Notes under the pieces: model-generated
The model's database searches: none
The model's input: only the letters and a program-made list of their open reading frames with translations
What the model was told of the DNA's origin: nothing
Source: JACVRW01 sp963808545
Lineage (GTDB): Bacteria; Actinomycetota; Thermoleophilia; Solirubrobacterales; Thermoleophilaceae
Length of the DNA: 64,000 nt
NCBI GenBank assembly: GCA_963808545.1
Contig: CAWEGB010000015.1
Location: forward strand, 124,001 to 188,000
Direction: 5' to 3'
In this document: positions 35,924-44,338 of the stretch, in pieces
Numbering within the stretch: position 1 is the first letter of the stretch
Layout of the letters: the number at the start of each line of letters is the position of its first letter
Position numbers and translations under genes: made by a program

Positions 35924-36264
35924 CGCCAGGCGAGTATCCCTCGTCCGAGGGGAGGGTCGCCCGCGAAGTCGCTGCCTTCCAAAGACCGCCGCATGAGGCG
36001 GCGCAAAGTGAGGCAACGCCGTTTTTCTGAAAGGCACATTGCGGCTGACCGAGGAAGAGAAGCGCGCCGAGAGGGCTCGCGGGCGGGCGGCGTCTGCGCT
36101 GGCGAAAGCCGTCCGGGGCGGTGAGAGCGAGCTGGTTGACCCCTGGTGGCGTCCGGGCGGTTTGGGGTCTCTTGCCGCTCCGTGTTGGCGCTGGGGACCT
36201 GGGTGCGCCGCAATCGCTTCTCGTCCCGAGCGAACGCCGGGACGTCACTGTGCCTGTGGGACTT
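35924..36264. other. Intergenic, no supported gene
   Basis: Between the SnoaL start and the hydrolase stop I see no intact gene. A short plus-strand reading (36039 onward, LTEEEKRAERARGRAASAL) looks coding for some 35 codons, then loses codon bias. It may be a fragment. No hairpin stands out. Confidence 0.4.
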
Positions 36265-37017
36265 CTAGGTGCGACTCGCTGCGGGCACGGTCGCTTCGAC
36301 GGCCTGAAGGATGAGCTGGGTCGCGGCGTCGGGCTGCGACACGAACGAGACGTGAGAGGCCGGCACCTCCACGATCGTTGCGTCCGCGCGCTCGGCCATG
36401 AACCGCTGGAGCGCCGGCGGGATCGCCTTGTCCTCCGTGCCCAGTAGGTACCAGCACGGCAGCGTCTTCCACGCCGGCGGGCTCGACGGCGCGCCGGCGA
36501 ACGCAGCGGCAGCGTACGGCCGTTGCGCAGCGGCCATGACGTCCGCCGTGGCCTGGTCGACGTCGGCGGCGAAGGCCTCCCGGAACGCCTCGGGGGCAAG
36601 GAAGAGGTCCGCACCCTCGCTCCCGTCCGCGCTGGTGAAGGGCACGGGCCTGATTGAGGGCCCCACGAGGCTGCCCTCGAACCTCTCGAGGAGCTCCTGC
36701 TGGCTCTCGCCCTCGTCGCACATCCATCCGTTGATGTAGACGAGTGCCTTGACCTGGTCGTTGCCGGTCGCCGCGGTCGAAATGACGTTGCCGCCGTAGG
36801 AGTGGCCGACGAGCACGATTGGGCCGGACAGCGTCCGCAGGAGCTCGGCGAGGTAGGTCGAGTCGCCGGCGAGGTCGCGAAGCGGGTTGGCGAACCCGAT
36901 GGCGCGGAATCCGTGGCGCTGGAGAGCGCGGATCTCGGCGTCGAAGCCCGTCGCGTCGGCCCAAGCACCGTGGACAAGGACGATCGTCGGTTTGCTTTCG
37001 TCAGGCTGGATGGCCAT
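36265..37017 (-). CDS. Alpha/beta hydrolase
   Basis: The protein has 250 residues from ATG 37015-37017, with GAGGAG as ribosome site 7 bases upstream. It starts with the family strand PTIVLVHGAWADATGFD and has the nucleophile elbow VGHSYGGN (Ser), a late acid region (LLGTEDKAIPPALQRF) and the catalytic His in PASHVSFVSQP. It resembles the esterase-like family that often carries HGAW near the start. Substrate unknown. Confidence 0.88.
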   Translation of the reverse strand: MAIQPDESKPTIVLVHGAWADATGFDAEIRALQRHGFRAIGFANPLRDLAGDSTYLAELLRTLSGPIVLVGHSYGGNVISTAATGNDQVKALVYINGWMCDEGESQQELLERFEGSLVGPSIRPVPFTSADGSEGADLFLAPEAFREAFAADVDQATADVMAAAQRPYAAAAFAGAPSSPPAWKTLPCWYLLGTEDKAIPPALQRFMAERADATIVEVPASHVSFVSQPDAATQLILQAVEATVPAASRT

Positions 37018-37490
37018 GTCAGCTCCTCTCGCGCGTGTGTGTCGTTGGACGGCCGTGAGCAGTCTCTCTTGCACGGCGGGCCGCCGCAACCCTGGTGGAC
37101 AAGACCGCCGATCAGACGGCTGGCGGCCCCGTTCAACCGAGCGGGGCACTCGGCTGTCGCGGTATGCCTCGGTCCTCCGCAACGAAGTCCAGGTCCACCG
37201 GGATCAGCGCCGCGAAAGCTCCCGCAGACCGTGACCGCAAGCATGTGCTGCCCGTTGAGACGCAAGACAAGTGTCCAATGTCAGACGTCCTCTGAATTCT
37301 GGGGTTCTGAAGGCTGAAGAGTCACCGGACGGCCCGAACGGAGTCTCGATTCGAGGTCCGCAAACCCTGAGAGTTCGGAGCTTGACCGGGCACCATTGGC
37401 ACCAGCACGACGGCCCTCGTTGCTAGCAATGTGCGGCCACAGCGCGTTGCCGGCGTCGGACCTTGCCGTATGCAGGACGGTTCCCCGGAG
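37018..37490. other. 473-base gap beside the tRNA, no gene seen
   Basis: Base composition is less GC-biased (for example around 37260-37330) and no reading frame has protein-like sequence. It lies between the hydrolase promoter side and the tRNA-Arg 3' end. tRNA 3' flanks are common integration sites, but I found no repeat of the tRNA end here. Confidence 0.4.
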
Positions 37491-37564
<74 letters not shown>

Positions 37565-37596
37565 CCTGGGCAGACGATAGCCCCACCGGGGCGTCG

Positions 37597-38184
37597 CTAC
37601 TCGTCCTCGTAGAGCGATTCGCGGGCCAGCTCGGCCCCGCGCGCGCCGAAGAGGCGCACCTCCACGTAGTCGCCGGTGTAGGCGTCGAGCGAGACGAGGG
37701 TGAAGCGGTTGTCCACGAGAGTGCACTGGTCGGTGGTGTCGGGGCCGAGCTCGGTGCTGGCCGCCGCGCCGTTGGGCACGAGCGAGACGCCCCACACGAG
37801 CGTGATGATTCCGCGGCGGCCCTCGGTTCCGCGCCAGTGGCCGATCTCGGCGTCGGAGAGGTCGAGCGTCCAGTCCGGGTTCTCCTCGGCCGTCTCCTCG
37901 GTGAAGTCGGCCTCGGCGGCGAAGTCGGCCGCCTGGGCTCCCTCGTGCTCTCGCGTGTAGGAGACGAAGCCGAACCACTCGCCGCCCCCTTCGGCGGGCG
38001 CCGTCGCCGGCACGTACGTGCGCCCGCCCCAGGTGCGATCGGGGAACCAGGTGATCTCTCCGATCTCGGTCTCGCAGGCCTTCTCGAAGGACTCGCTCAG
38101 CACCTCGCCCCAGCGCCCGTAGGGCAGCGGCTCCTGGGGCGGCTCGGCGGCGAACCGGGGGATCTGGCGGGCGACTGGGGGCAC
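37597..38184 (-). CDS. Conserved protein of unknown function downstream of galT
   Basis: The protein has 195 residues from GTG 38182-38184. I do not recognise the family. It is soluble and acidic with no signal peptide. It starts PPVARQIPRFAAEPPQEPLPYGRW and has EIGEITWFPDRTWGGRTYVPAT, EWFGFVSY, GHWRGTEGRRGIITLVWGVSLV and ends RESLYEDE. Aromatic and beta-rich spacing suggests a small barrel or sandwich. The gene starts 14 bases after the galT stop and is probably in one transcript with it. Confidence 0.75.
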   Translation of the reverse strand: MPPVARQIPRFAAEPPQEPLPYGRWGEVLSESFEKACETEIGEITWFPDRTWGGRTYVPATAPAEGGGEWFGFVSYTREHEGAQAADFAAEADFTEETAEENPDWTLDLSDAEIGHWRGTEGRRGIITLVWGVSLVPNGAAASTELGPDTTDQCTLVDNRFTLVSLDAYTGDYVEVRLFGARGAELARESLYEDE

Positions 38185-38198
38185 GGCGCGGCGGGACG

Positions 38199-39185
38199 CT
38201 ACACGCTTGCGCCGCGCAGCCGGTCGGCCGCGTCCTCGGGCGCCAGCACGTTCAGGTGCACGCCGGTTCCGATCTCGAGACCGGCGAGCTGCGACAGCCG
38301 CGGGAGGATCTCGATCCGCCAGCAGAAGCGCTCGGCGTCTCGAGGCGCGGTGCGCACCCACATGTTCAGCGGGGGCAGCGTGCCGAGGACGGCGCCCAGC
38401 CGCGAGAGCGTGTCGTGCAGCAGCCGCCCGCCGAGCGGGCCGTCGTCGGAGAAGCGGGGGGCGGGCCGGCGGGGCACGATCTGCAGGTGGAAGGGCACAC
38501 GGGCGCCGAACGGGCACAGGGCCACGGCTTCGTCGTCGATAGCGACGATGCGGTCGCGGCGGCGCACCTCCTCCTGGAGCAGGTCCTCGAGCAGGTTGCG
38601 TCCCTGGGTCCGGTCCGAGTAGGCGGTGAAGCGCTCGCGCTCGCGCGCCACGACGGCGGGCACGAAGGGCAGGGCGTAGAGCTGAGCGTGCGTGTGGGGC
38701 AGGGAGGCACCGGCCTCCTTGCCCTCGTTGACGATCACGTGCACGTAGGCCGCGTCCGAGTGCTCGCGCATGCGTCCGCGCCAGACGGACATCGCCGCCT
38801 CCACCTGCTCGGGCTCGAGCTCGGCCAGCGAGCTCACCGGATCGGGTGCGTTGACGATCACCTCGTGGGCTCCGAGGGCGGGCTGGCTGGCGAACAGGTC
38901 AGGCTCGCCGCGGCCGCTCGAGAGCGGATCGCCCGTATCTCCGGCCTCGCCCGGCGACAGCGCGGGGTAGAGGTTGGGCACCACCCGCACGCGCCAGCTG
39001 CCGTTGTCCCGGAGCGCGAAGACCTCGGGCGGCGTGCGGTCCTCGTGCCCGGCGGCGAAGGGATCGGTCTCGGGATCGATCTGTGCGCGCGGGTTGACGT
39101 CGAGGAACGCGCCGGGACGCAAGCCCCGCTCCCCCGCGACGATCACCTTGAGGCCGGACAACGGGTCGATCCGCAGCTCAGGCAA
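38199..39185 (-). CDS. galT: Galactose-1-phosphate uridylyltransferase
   Basis: The protein has 328 residues. The start is TTG 39183-39185, which overlaps the end of the GNAT gene by 8 bases and gives PELRIDPLSGL, the family N-terminus. HIT-fold landmarks are NPRAQIDPETDPFAAGHEDRTP, VRVVPNLYPAL, GAHEVIVNAP, SLPHTHAQLYALPFVP (catalytic HxH) and PFHLQIVPRRP. It swaps uridylyl between UDP-glucose and galactose-1-phosphate. No galK or galE is in the window. Confidence 0.9.
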   Translation of the reverse strand: MPELRIDPLSGLKVIVAGERGLRPGAFLDVNPRAQIDPETDPFAAGHEDRTPPEVFALRDNGSWRVRVVPNLYPALSPGEAGDTGDPLSSGRGEPDLFASQPALGAHEVIVNAPDPVSSLAELEPEQVEAAMSVWRGRMREHSDAAYVHVIVNEGKEAGASLPHTHAQLYALPFVPAVVARERERFTAYSDRTQGRNLLEDLLQEEVRRRDRIVAIDDEAVALCPFGARVPFHLQIVPRRPAPRFSDDGPLGGRLLHDTLSRLGAVLGTLPPLNMWVRTAPRDAERFCWRIEILPRLSQLAGLEIGTGVHLNVLAPEDAADRLRGASV

Positions 39186-39603
39186 GGCGCTTCTCCATCG
39201 ACACGTGCTCGATTCCCTCCTCCACGAACCGGGCGCCCTGTTCGGTGTACCCGGCGCGCCGGTAGAGCTCGAGGGCGTAGGTCTGGGCGTGGAGGGAGAT
39301 GGCCTCGGCCCCGCCGTCTCGGGCGGCGCGGTCGGCCTCGCCGAGAATCGCGGCGGCCACGCCGTTGCCGCGGTGGCCGGGCTCGACGGCCAGGCGGCCC
39401 AGCCGGGCAACCGGACCACGGAAGAGCAGCCGGCACGTGCCGATCACGCGGTCGCCCTCCACCGCCACGATGTGCGTGGCCTCCGAGTCGCGGCCGTCAC
39501 GGTCGGCCTGCACCGAGACTCCCTGCTCGCCGCAGAAGACGCGCTCGCGCAGACCCAGGGCCTCCTCGAGCTCCTGATCGGTGCGGGGTCGGCGAACTTC
39601 CAT
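39178..39603 (-). CDS. GNAT-family N-acetyltransferase
   Basis: The protein has 141 residues from ATG 39601-39603. The fold is clear: LGLRERVFCGEQGV, THIVAVEGDRVIGTCRLLF, the acetyl-CoA loop VEPGHRGNGVAAAIL, and SLHAQTYALELYRRAGYTEQG. It resembles the ElaA/YjcF-type branch (FCGEQGVS). Substrate unknown. galT overlaps its end, so both are probably co-transcribed. Confidence 0.92.
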   Translation of the reverse strand: MEVRRPRTDQELEEALGLRERVFCGEQGVSVQADRDGRDSEATHIVAVEGDRVIGTCRLLFRGPVARLGRLAVEPGHRGNGVAAAILGEADRAARDGGAEAISLHAQTYALELYRRAGYTEQGARFVEEGIEHVSMEKRLA

Positions 39604-39613
39604 GGCGGCCGGC

Positions 39614-40111
39614 TCAGCGCGTGTAGCGATCGATGTCCTCGGCCAGCTTCCGCTCACTCGCGTACCCGCCCTGGTGGACGAACGCCAGCTCACCCTCCGC
39701 GTCGTAGAACGCGGTGGTGGGGAAGGCCTGCACCCCGTTGAAGGAGGCCGCGACCTCGAGGTCCGGGTCGCGGAAGTGAGGAAAGGGAACCGGGTTCTCA
39801 CGAAGGAAGTCCTCTGCGCCGTCGTCGTTGTCGTTGGAGTTCACGCCCAGGAAGACGACCTCGCCGGAGCGCTTCTCGGCCTGCTTGCGAAAGAACGGGA
39901 ACTCGTAGCGGCATGGCCCGCACCAGGAGGCCCACTTGTTGACCACCACGGGCCGCCCCTTCTCCTTGGCCACGCGAGCCTCGAAGGCCTCGCGTCCGCC
40001 GTCGAGGAGGCGAATCTGCGCAGAGTCGGGCGGAGGCGGAGGACTGGAGTCTTCCGAAGAGCTGCAGCCGGCGAGCGCCAAGAGGACGAGCAAAGGTGCC
40101 AGACGACGCAC
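39614..40111 (-). CDS. TlpA/thioredoxin-like lipoprotein
   Basis: The protein has 165 residues from GTG 40109-40111. The lipobox LALAGC marks a lipoprotein anchored outside the membrane. The thioredoxin fold has the active site WASWCGPCR and the cis-Pro region AFPTTAFYD. Proteins of this kind reduce apocytochrome or other exported disulfides. The link to the ccm genes 8 kb away is only suggestive. It starts 10 bases before the GNAT gene on the same strand. Confidence 0.92.
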   Translation of the reverse strand: MRRLAPLLVLLALAGCSSSEDSSPPPPPDSAQIRLLDGGREAFEARVAKEKGRPVVVNKWASWCGPCRYEFPFFRKQAEKRSGEVVFLGVNSNDNDDGAEDFLRENPVPFPHFRDPDLEVAASFNGVQAFPTTAFYDAEGELAFVHQGGYASERKLAEDIDRYTR

Positions 40112-40160
40112 ACGGCAAAGGATGGCAGACCCCCTTTCGCCGATCGTGTGCTGTAATGGT

Positions 40161-40191
40161 GGGTGCCGCCGTCCACAAGGACCTGGCAGCC
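40161..40191 (+). other. Imperfect hairpin in the helicase leader
   Basis: GTCC (40171-40174) pairs with GGAC (40179-40182) around an ACAA loop, and TGCC (40164-40167) with GGCA (40185-40188), plus outer GG/CC. It lies about 105 bases before the helicase GTG, in the gap between divergent genes. It may be part of a leader RNA or a protein site. Confidence 0.4.
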
Positions 40192-40296
40192 CGTCGCTCG
40201 CGGGAAGGTTAGAGCGGCGGGCATTGACGGGCGGCCTCGCTGCATCCTCGTAGGACAGCCCGGCTCGCCCCCCTTATCGAGAACGACTGCCCAATC

Positions 40297-42846
40297 GTGG
40301 CTGACATCACCTCCGTGGCCGAGGCCTCGCCGGTTTCTGCCGACGACCTCAAGCGCGCCGAAGAGTTTGCGCGCGAGCCCTTCGTGCTCGAAGCCGAGTC
40401 GCCCGAGGTGGCGCTCGCGCCCGGCGGCGCGCGGCGCATGGCCTTCGACGACGCGCTCGCCGAGATCGATGCCGGCCGTGACGAGCCGTCGGTCGAGTGG
40501 CGGCGCAAGTACTCGCTCATCCTGGGACTCGAGCGGCTGCTGGCCGAGGACGAGCCGCATCTGGTGGACGGCACGAAGCTGTCCGCGCACCAGGTGGACG
40601 CGCTGTCCGGCACGTTGATCGCCCTCACCGCCGAGCTGCTACTCAAGACCTCGCGCAACGGGCGCTCCTCGGTGAACGGCAGCGAGGAGCTCCACACGGG
40701 CGAGGTGGAGATCGAGGGCGACGAGCTGACCGACGAGGAGCCGCTCGACTGGGACCCCGCCGAGGAGGCCGAGGAGGAGGAGGCGACCGATGCGGTGACC
40801 GAGGACCCGGGCGCCGCGCGGCGCTTCTGGTTCGAGCACGCCACCGGGGCCGGCAAGACGGTCGCCGCGCTCGGCTTCGCCGAGGCCTCGCGCACGGGCG
40901 GCGTGCTCATCCTCACCCATCGCCGCAACCTCGTGGACCAGTTCCTCGGCGAGTTGCGCGACCGCGGCTACAAGGACCGCATCTCGCCGCCTCTCCTGCG
41001 GGCGGCCGGCGAGCCCAGGGCCGGCGGACCGGTGACGGTGGAGACCTACCAATGGTTCGTGCGCAACGGCGGAAAGATCTCCGACGCCTACACGGTGGTC
41101 ATCTGCGACGAGGCGCACACCGCGCTCGGCGAGAAGACGAGCGCGGCGATCCGGCAATGGGTGGGTCCGGTGTTCGTGGGCATGACCGCCACCGGCGCGC
41201 TGATCGCCCGGCACGTAACCGATCTCTTCCCCACGCAGACGTCGCGCTTCGACCTGGCCCAGGCCGCGCGCCGCGGCGTGATCGCGCCGCTGCGCTGCGT
41301 GCGCATCCCTCCGGGCGTGGGTGTGCGCTCGATCGCCAACGTGCCGCTGCGCCGCGGTGAGGTCGATCAGGACTTCGACCAGGAGGAGCTGGCCGCCCTC
41401 CTCGACCAGACGCCGTTCAACCTGGCCGTGGCCGACCTCTACAAGACGCGATTCAAGGACCTGCCCGGCGTGGTCTACTCCGCCGGCGTGCGCCACGCCC
41501 ACAACGTGGCCGAGGCCTTCCGGGAGGCCGGGATGAAGGCCCAGGCCGTGTCCGGCGAGACGCCCAAGCGCGAGCTCACCCGCATTCTGGCCGGCTACGA
41601 GCGCGGCGAGATCGACGTGCTGGTGAACGCCCAGCTCTTGGCCGAGGGCTGGAACTCGCCGCGGGCCACCGTCTGCATGCACCTGGCCCCCACGGCCTCG
41701 CGGCGCATCTATCAGCAGCGCGTGGGCCGCGTGACGCGCCGCACCCCGGGCAAGGAGGCGGGCATCATCGTGGACTTCGTCCACCCGGCCACGCCCAACG
41801 ACGACCCGGTGGTCACCCTGCACTCGCTGCTCGACCGCGACGTCTACCGCGGCGGCGCCATCGTCGTCGGACCGGTGCGCCGCGGCCGCGGGCGGCGCCT
41901 TCGCGTCGAGCGCCGCGTGGTGCCGGTCACGGCCGACGAGGAGCGCCGGGCCCAGGTCTTCGAGCGCGAGCTGTGGCGCATGGCGGTGGAGCACCTCACC
42001 TGGGGCCAGCAGCAGGCCTGGGCCATGCTGGCCGGCGCCCGTGTGGCCTCCAACAACTGGCGCCGCGCGAAGGCGATGCTGCACTTCGACTCCACCGGCG
42101 AGCTGCGGCGACTGTTCCTCGTCACCTGCCTGCGGCGCAACCGCAACACCCAGCTGCGCCTGCGCGCGCTGGCCGAGGTGGGCAACCTGCGCGACGCCGA
42201 GGCCTTCGACGACGCCGTGGAGATCCTCGGCGGCTGGTCGCGCGACGAGCGCCGCGAGGGCGTGAAGGTGCTGCTCCAGTCACTCACCGAGAGGCAGATC
42301 GGCCGGCGCGACCAGGCGGCCCGCTGGCTCTGGCACCTCGCCGAGTACTCGCGCGAGGTCCACGAGGAGTACGCGGTGCAGCGCTGGCCCGAGACCAAGC
42401 GTCTGCTGGGGCTGCTGGTGAACTCGGCCGGCGCGGCCCATGCGCGCAACGCGCGCCGCCTGGTGCAGGCCGCGCGCAAGCAGGACAGGCGGCTGTCGGC
42501 GGCTCTGCTGGCCGCGGCCCTGGCCCACACACCCGAGGCCCAGCAGGTGCTGGACGGCGCGCGCATGCGGATGGCTCGCAAGCCGAGCGCGCTGGCCCGT
42601 GAGCTGCTGCGCAACTTCCCGAAGGGCAAGCGCAAGCGCGGCGGCCGGCGGCGCAAGCGCAAGGGCTCCGGAGGCGGACGGGGAGCGCAGGAGGCCGGCG
42701 GGGCGGCCGCGGTGCAGGCCAACGGCCAGGCGCCACCCGAGGCCGAGGACGCCGACTCGACCGACGCCGATTCGACGGACGCGGAGTCCACCGACTCCGA
42801 CGACGCCGGGACGGGCGGCGAGAGTCCGGCCCGCGACGCCGCCTAG
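40297..42846 (+). CDS. SF2 (DEAH-type) helicase with acidic insertion and helical C-terminal region
   Basis: The protein has 849 residues from GTG. An N-terminal region ends in the HQ motif AHQVDALSG (97-105). A 76-residue stretch, strongly acidic at 131-170, separates it from Walker A ATGAGKT (182-188). DEAH (271-274), GMTATG (295-300), VNAQLLAEGWNSP and QQRVGRVTRR (472-481) complete both RecA lobes. Residues about 560-790 are Arg-rich helices resembling repeat units; a basic KGKRKRGGRRRKRK patch and an acidic tail end the protein. Nucleic acid unwinding or remodelling is expected; the role is unknown. It converges on birA through a shared CTAG. Confidence 0.85.
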   Translation: MADITSVAEASPVSADDLKRAEEFAREPFVLEAESPEVALAPGGARRMAFDDALAEIDAGRDEPSVEWRRKYSLILGLERLLAEDEPHLVDGTKLSAHQVDALSGTLIALTAELLLKTSRNGRSSVNGSEELHTGEVEIEGDELTDEEPLDWDPAEEAEEEEATDAVTEDPGAARRFWFEHATGAGKTVAALGFAEASRTGGVLILTHRRNLVDQFLGELRDRGYKDRISPPLLRAAGEPRAGGPVTVETYQWFVRNGGKISDAYTVVICDEAHTALGEKTSAAIRQWVGPVFVGMTATGALIARHVTDLFPTQTSRFDLAQAARRGVIAPLRCVRIPPGVGVRSIANVPLRRGEVDQDFDQEELAALLDQTPFNLAVADLYKTRFKDLPGVVYSAGVRHAHNVAEAFREAGMKAQAVSGETPKRELTRILAGYERGEIDVLVNAQLLAEGWNSPRATVCMHLAPTASRRIYQQRVGRVTRRTPGKEAGIIVDFVHPATPNDDPVVTLHSLLDRDVYRGGAIVVGPVRRGRGRRLRVERRVVPVTADEERRAQVFERELWRMAVEHLTWGQQQAWAMLAGARVASNNWRRAKAMLHFDSTGELRRLFLVTCLRRNRNTQLRLRALAEVGNLRDAEAFDDAVEILGGWSRDERREGVKVLLQSLTERQIGRRDQAARWLWHLAEYSREVHEEYAVQRWPETKRLLGLLVNSAGAAHARNARRLVQAARKQDRRLSAALLAAALAHTPEAQQVLDGARMRMARKPSALARELLRNFPKGKRKRGGRRRKRKGSGGGRGAQEAGGAAAVQANGQAPPEAEDADSTDADSTDAESTDSDDAGTGGESPARDAA

Positions 42847-43526
42847 GACGGCCGCAGATGTACCTCGCCGGCGTCGAGCTTGACCGGGCCGGCCGGCCCG
42901 TCCACGAGCAGCGCGCCGCTCTCGTCGATGCCCGCCGCGGTGCCCTCGCCCCCGTTCCAGCGCACTGTCTCGCCGAGTAGGGCGTCGCGGCGGCGCCACG
43001 CTGCCAGCACCGCGCCGGCCGGCGCCGCCAGCCATTCCGCGAGGGCGCCGATCAGCAAGGACAGCACCTCCTCGGACGAGACCTCGCTGCCGGCGAGTCG
43101 CAGCGAGGTGGCCCGGTCACGGAGCTCTTGCGGGAAGTCGGTGGTGGACACATTGAGGCCGATCCCGAGGACGGCCCAGCCCTCCTGGGGGCGACCCTCC
43201 ACGAGGATGCCCGCCAGCTTGCGCCCGTCGTGCCAGACGTCGTTGGGCCACTTGATCGTGCACTCCACCGGCAGTGCCTCGCAGATCGCCACGGCCGCGG
43301 CCAGGGGAAGCACCGGCTCGAATTCGCGCAGCACGACGGACATCAGCACGGCTTCGCGCGGAGGCGCCGTCCAGGCCCGGCCCTGACGGCCGCGGCCCGA
43401 GGTCTGCTCGTCGGCGGTCACAAGCGCACCGTGCGGGGCGCCGCCCAGGGCCATCTCCCTGGCCCGCTCGTTGGTGGAGCCGGTACGGCGCAGGTGCACG
43501 CGCGGCGTGCCGAGGCGGGCCTTCAC
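42843..43526 (-). CDS. birA: Biotin--[acetyl-CoA-carboxylase] ligase
   Basis: The protein has 227 residues from GTG, with no N-terminal DNA-binding domain, so it is a ligase only. Motifs are GSTNERAREMA, the biotinyl-AMP loop TSGRGRQGRAWTAPP, KWPNDVWHDGRKLAGILVE (catalytic Lys) and GIGLNVS. A small C-terminal SH3-like part follows. It attaches biotin to carboxylases. Its start overlaps the stop of the SAM-hydroxide adenosyltransferase gene (GTGA). Confidence 0.95.
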   Translation of the reverse strand: MKARLGTPRVHLRRTGSTNERAREMALGGAPHGALVTADEQTSGRGRQGRAWTAPPREAVLMSVVLREFEPVLPLAAAVAICEALPVECTIKWPNDVWHDGRKLAGILVEGRPQEGWAVLGIGLNVSTTDFPQELRDRATSLRLAGSEVSSEEVLSLLIGALAEWLAAPAGAVLAAWRRRDALLGETVRWNGGEGTAAGIDESGALLVDGPAGPVKLDAGEVHLRPS

Positions 43527-44338
43527 GGGCGGGGGCGCAGCCGCAGCTCGGCGTCCGGGCGCAGACCGAGCGTCGCGGCCGCATCACCCCGGTTGATGGC
43601 CACGGCCAGCGAGCGGTAGGCGTCTTCGTAGACGAGCAGCTCGCCGGCCGTCACGTCGGCGAAGGTCTGGGCGTACTTGGCCAGGTAGCGCTCCCCGGCG
43701 AGCTCGAGCTCCACGGTCGCGCCGAGGGTCACGCCGGTCCCGGCCAGGCCGTCGTGCCCGAGGTTCAGGCCGGCGTTGCCGAAGTGGTCGATCACCAGCA
43801 CGTGGGCCACGATCTCGCCTCCCTCGACGCGAGCCTCCGGGAGGTCGACCTCGGCCAGGTCCGACGGATCGAGCGGGTCGCCGGCGTCGGCCAGCTCGGC
43901 TCCGGCGGCCAGGTGCGCGGCCACGGGGGCGAAGATGTCGCGCCCATGAAAGGTGGCCGAGACCGGTTCGAGCCGGTGCGGCGAGCGGGTCACGTCCACC
44001 GCCAGGTCCACCCCGCCGCAGCGCTCCCAGGCCAGGCTGAGGAGGCCGTTGTCGGGACCCACCAGCAGACGGCCGTCGCCGGTGCGCAGCGCCACCGCGC
44101 GGCGCTCGGTGCCCACCTGCGGGTCCACCACGGCGACGTGGACCCCCACCGGCATATAGGGGAGCGTGTTGCGCAGCACCAGCGCGCCCTGGCGCACGGA
44201 GTAGCGGCGGATGCCGTGGGTGATGTCGAGGATCTCGAGCTCCGGGCCGATCGTGCGGATGACCCCGTGGCAGACACCCACGAAGTCGTCGTTGCGCCCA
44301 TAGTCGGTGAGAAGGGTGACGAGAGTTCGATGGCTCAC
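43523..44338 (-). CDS. SAM hydroxide adenosyltransferase (DUF62 family)
   Basis: The protein has 271 residues from GTG 44336-44338. The N-terminal domain has TLLTDYGRNDDFVGVCHGVI, ILDITHGIRRYSVRQGALVL, VAVVDPQVGTERRAVAL and VGPDNGLL; a beta C-terminal domain follows with DHFGNAGLNL. The family hydrolyses SAM to adenosine and methionine and is the non-halogenating relative of fluorinase. It overlaps cobA-hemD by 4 bases, so it sits in the tetrapyrrole operon, perhaps to tune SAM or vent it. Confidence 0.9.
   Translation of the reverse strand: MSHRTLVTLLTDYGRNDDFVGVCHGVIRTIGPELEILDITHGIRRYSVRQGALVLRNTLPYMPVGVHVAVVDPQVGTERRAVALRTGDGRLLVGPDNGLLSLAWERCGGVDLAVDVTRSPHRLEPVSATFHGRDIFAPVAAHLAAGAELADAGDPLDPSDLAEVDLPEARVEGGEIVAHVLVIDHFGNAGLNLGHDGLAGTGVTLGATVELELAGERYLAKYAQTFADVTAGELLVYEDAYRSLAVAINRGDAAATLGLRPDAELRLRPRP

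Noticed and set aside
36039..36314. Possible small gene LTEEEKRAERARGRAA...
   Set aside because: Coding character fades after about 35 codons, the end overlaps the hydrolase gene and no family is recognised.
37265..37490. Possible integration site next to tRNA-Arg
   Set aside because: No integrase, and no repeat of the tRNA 3' end was found in the flanking sequence.
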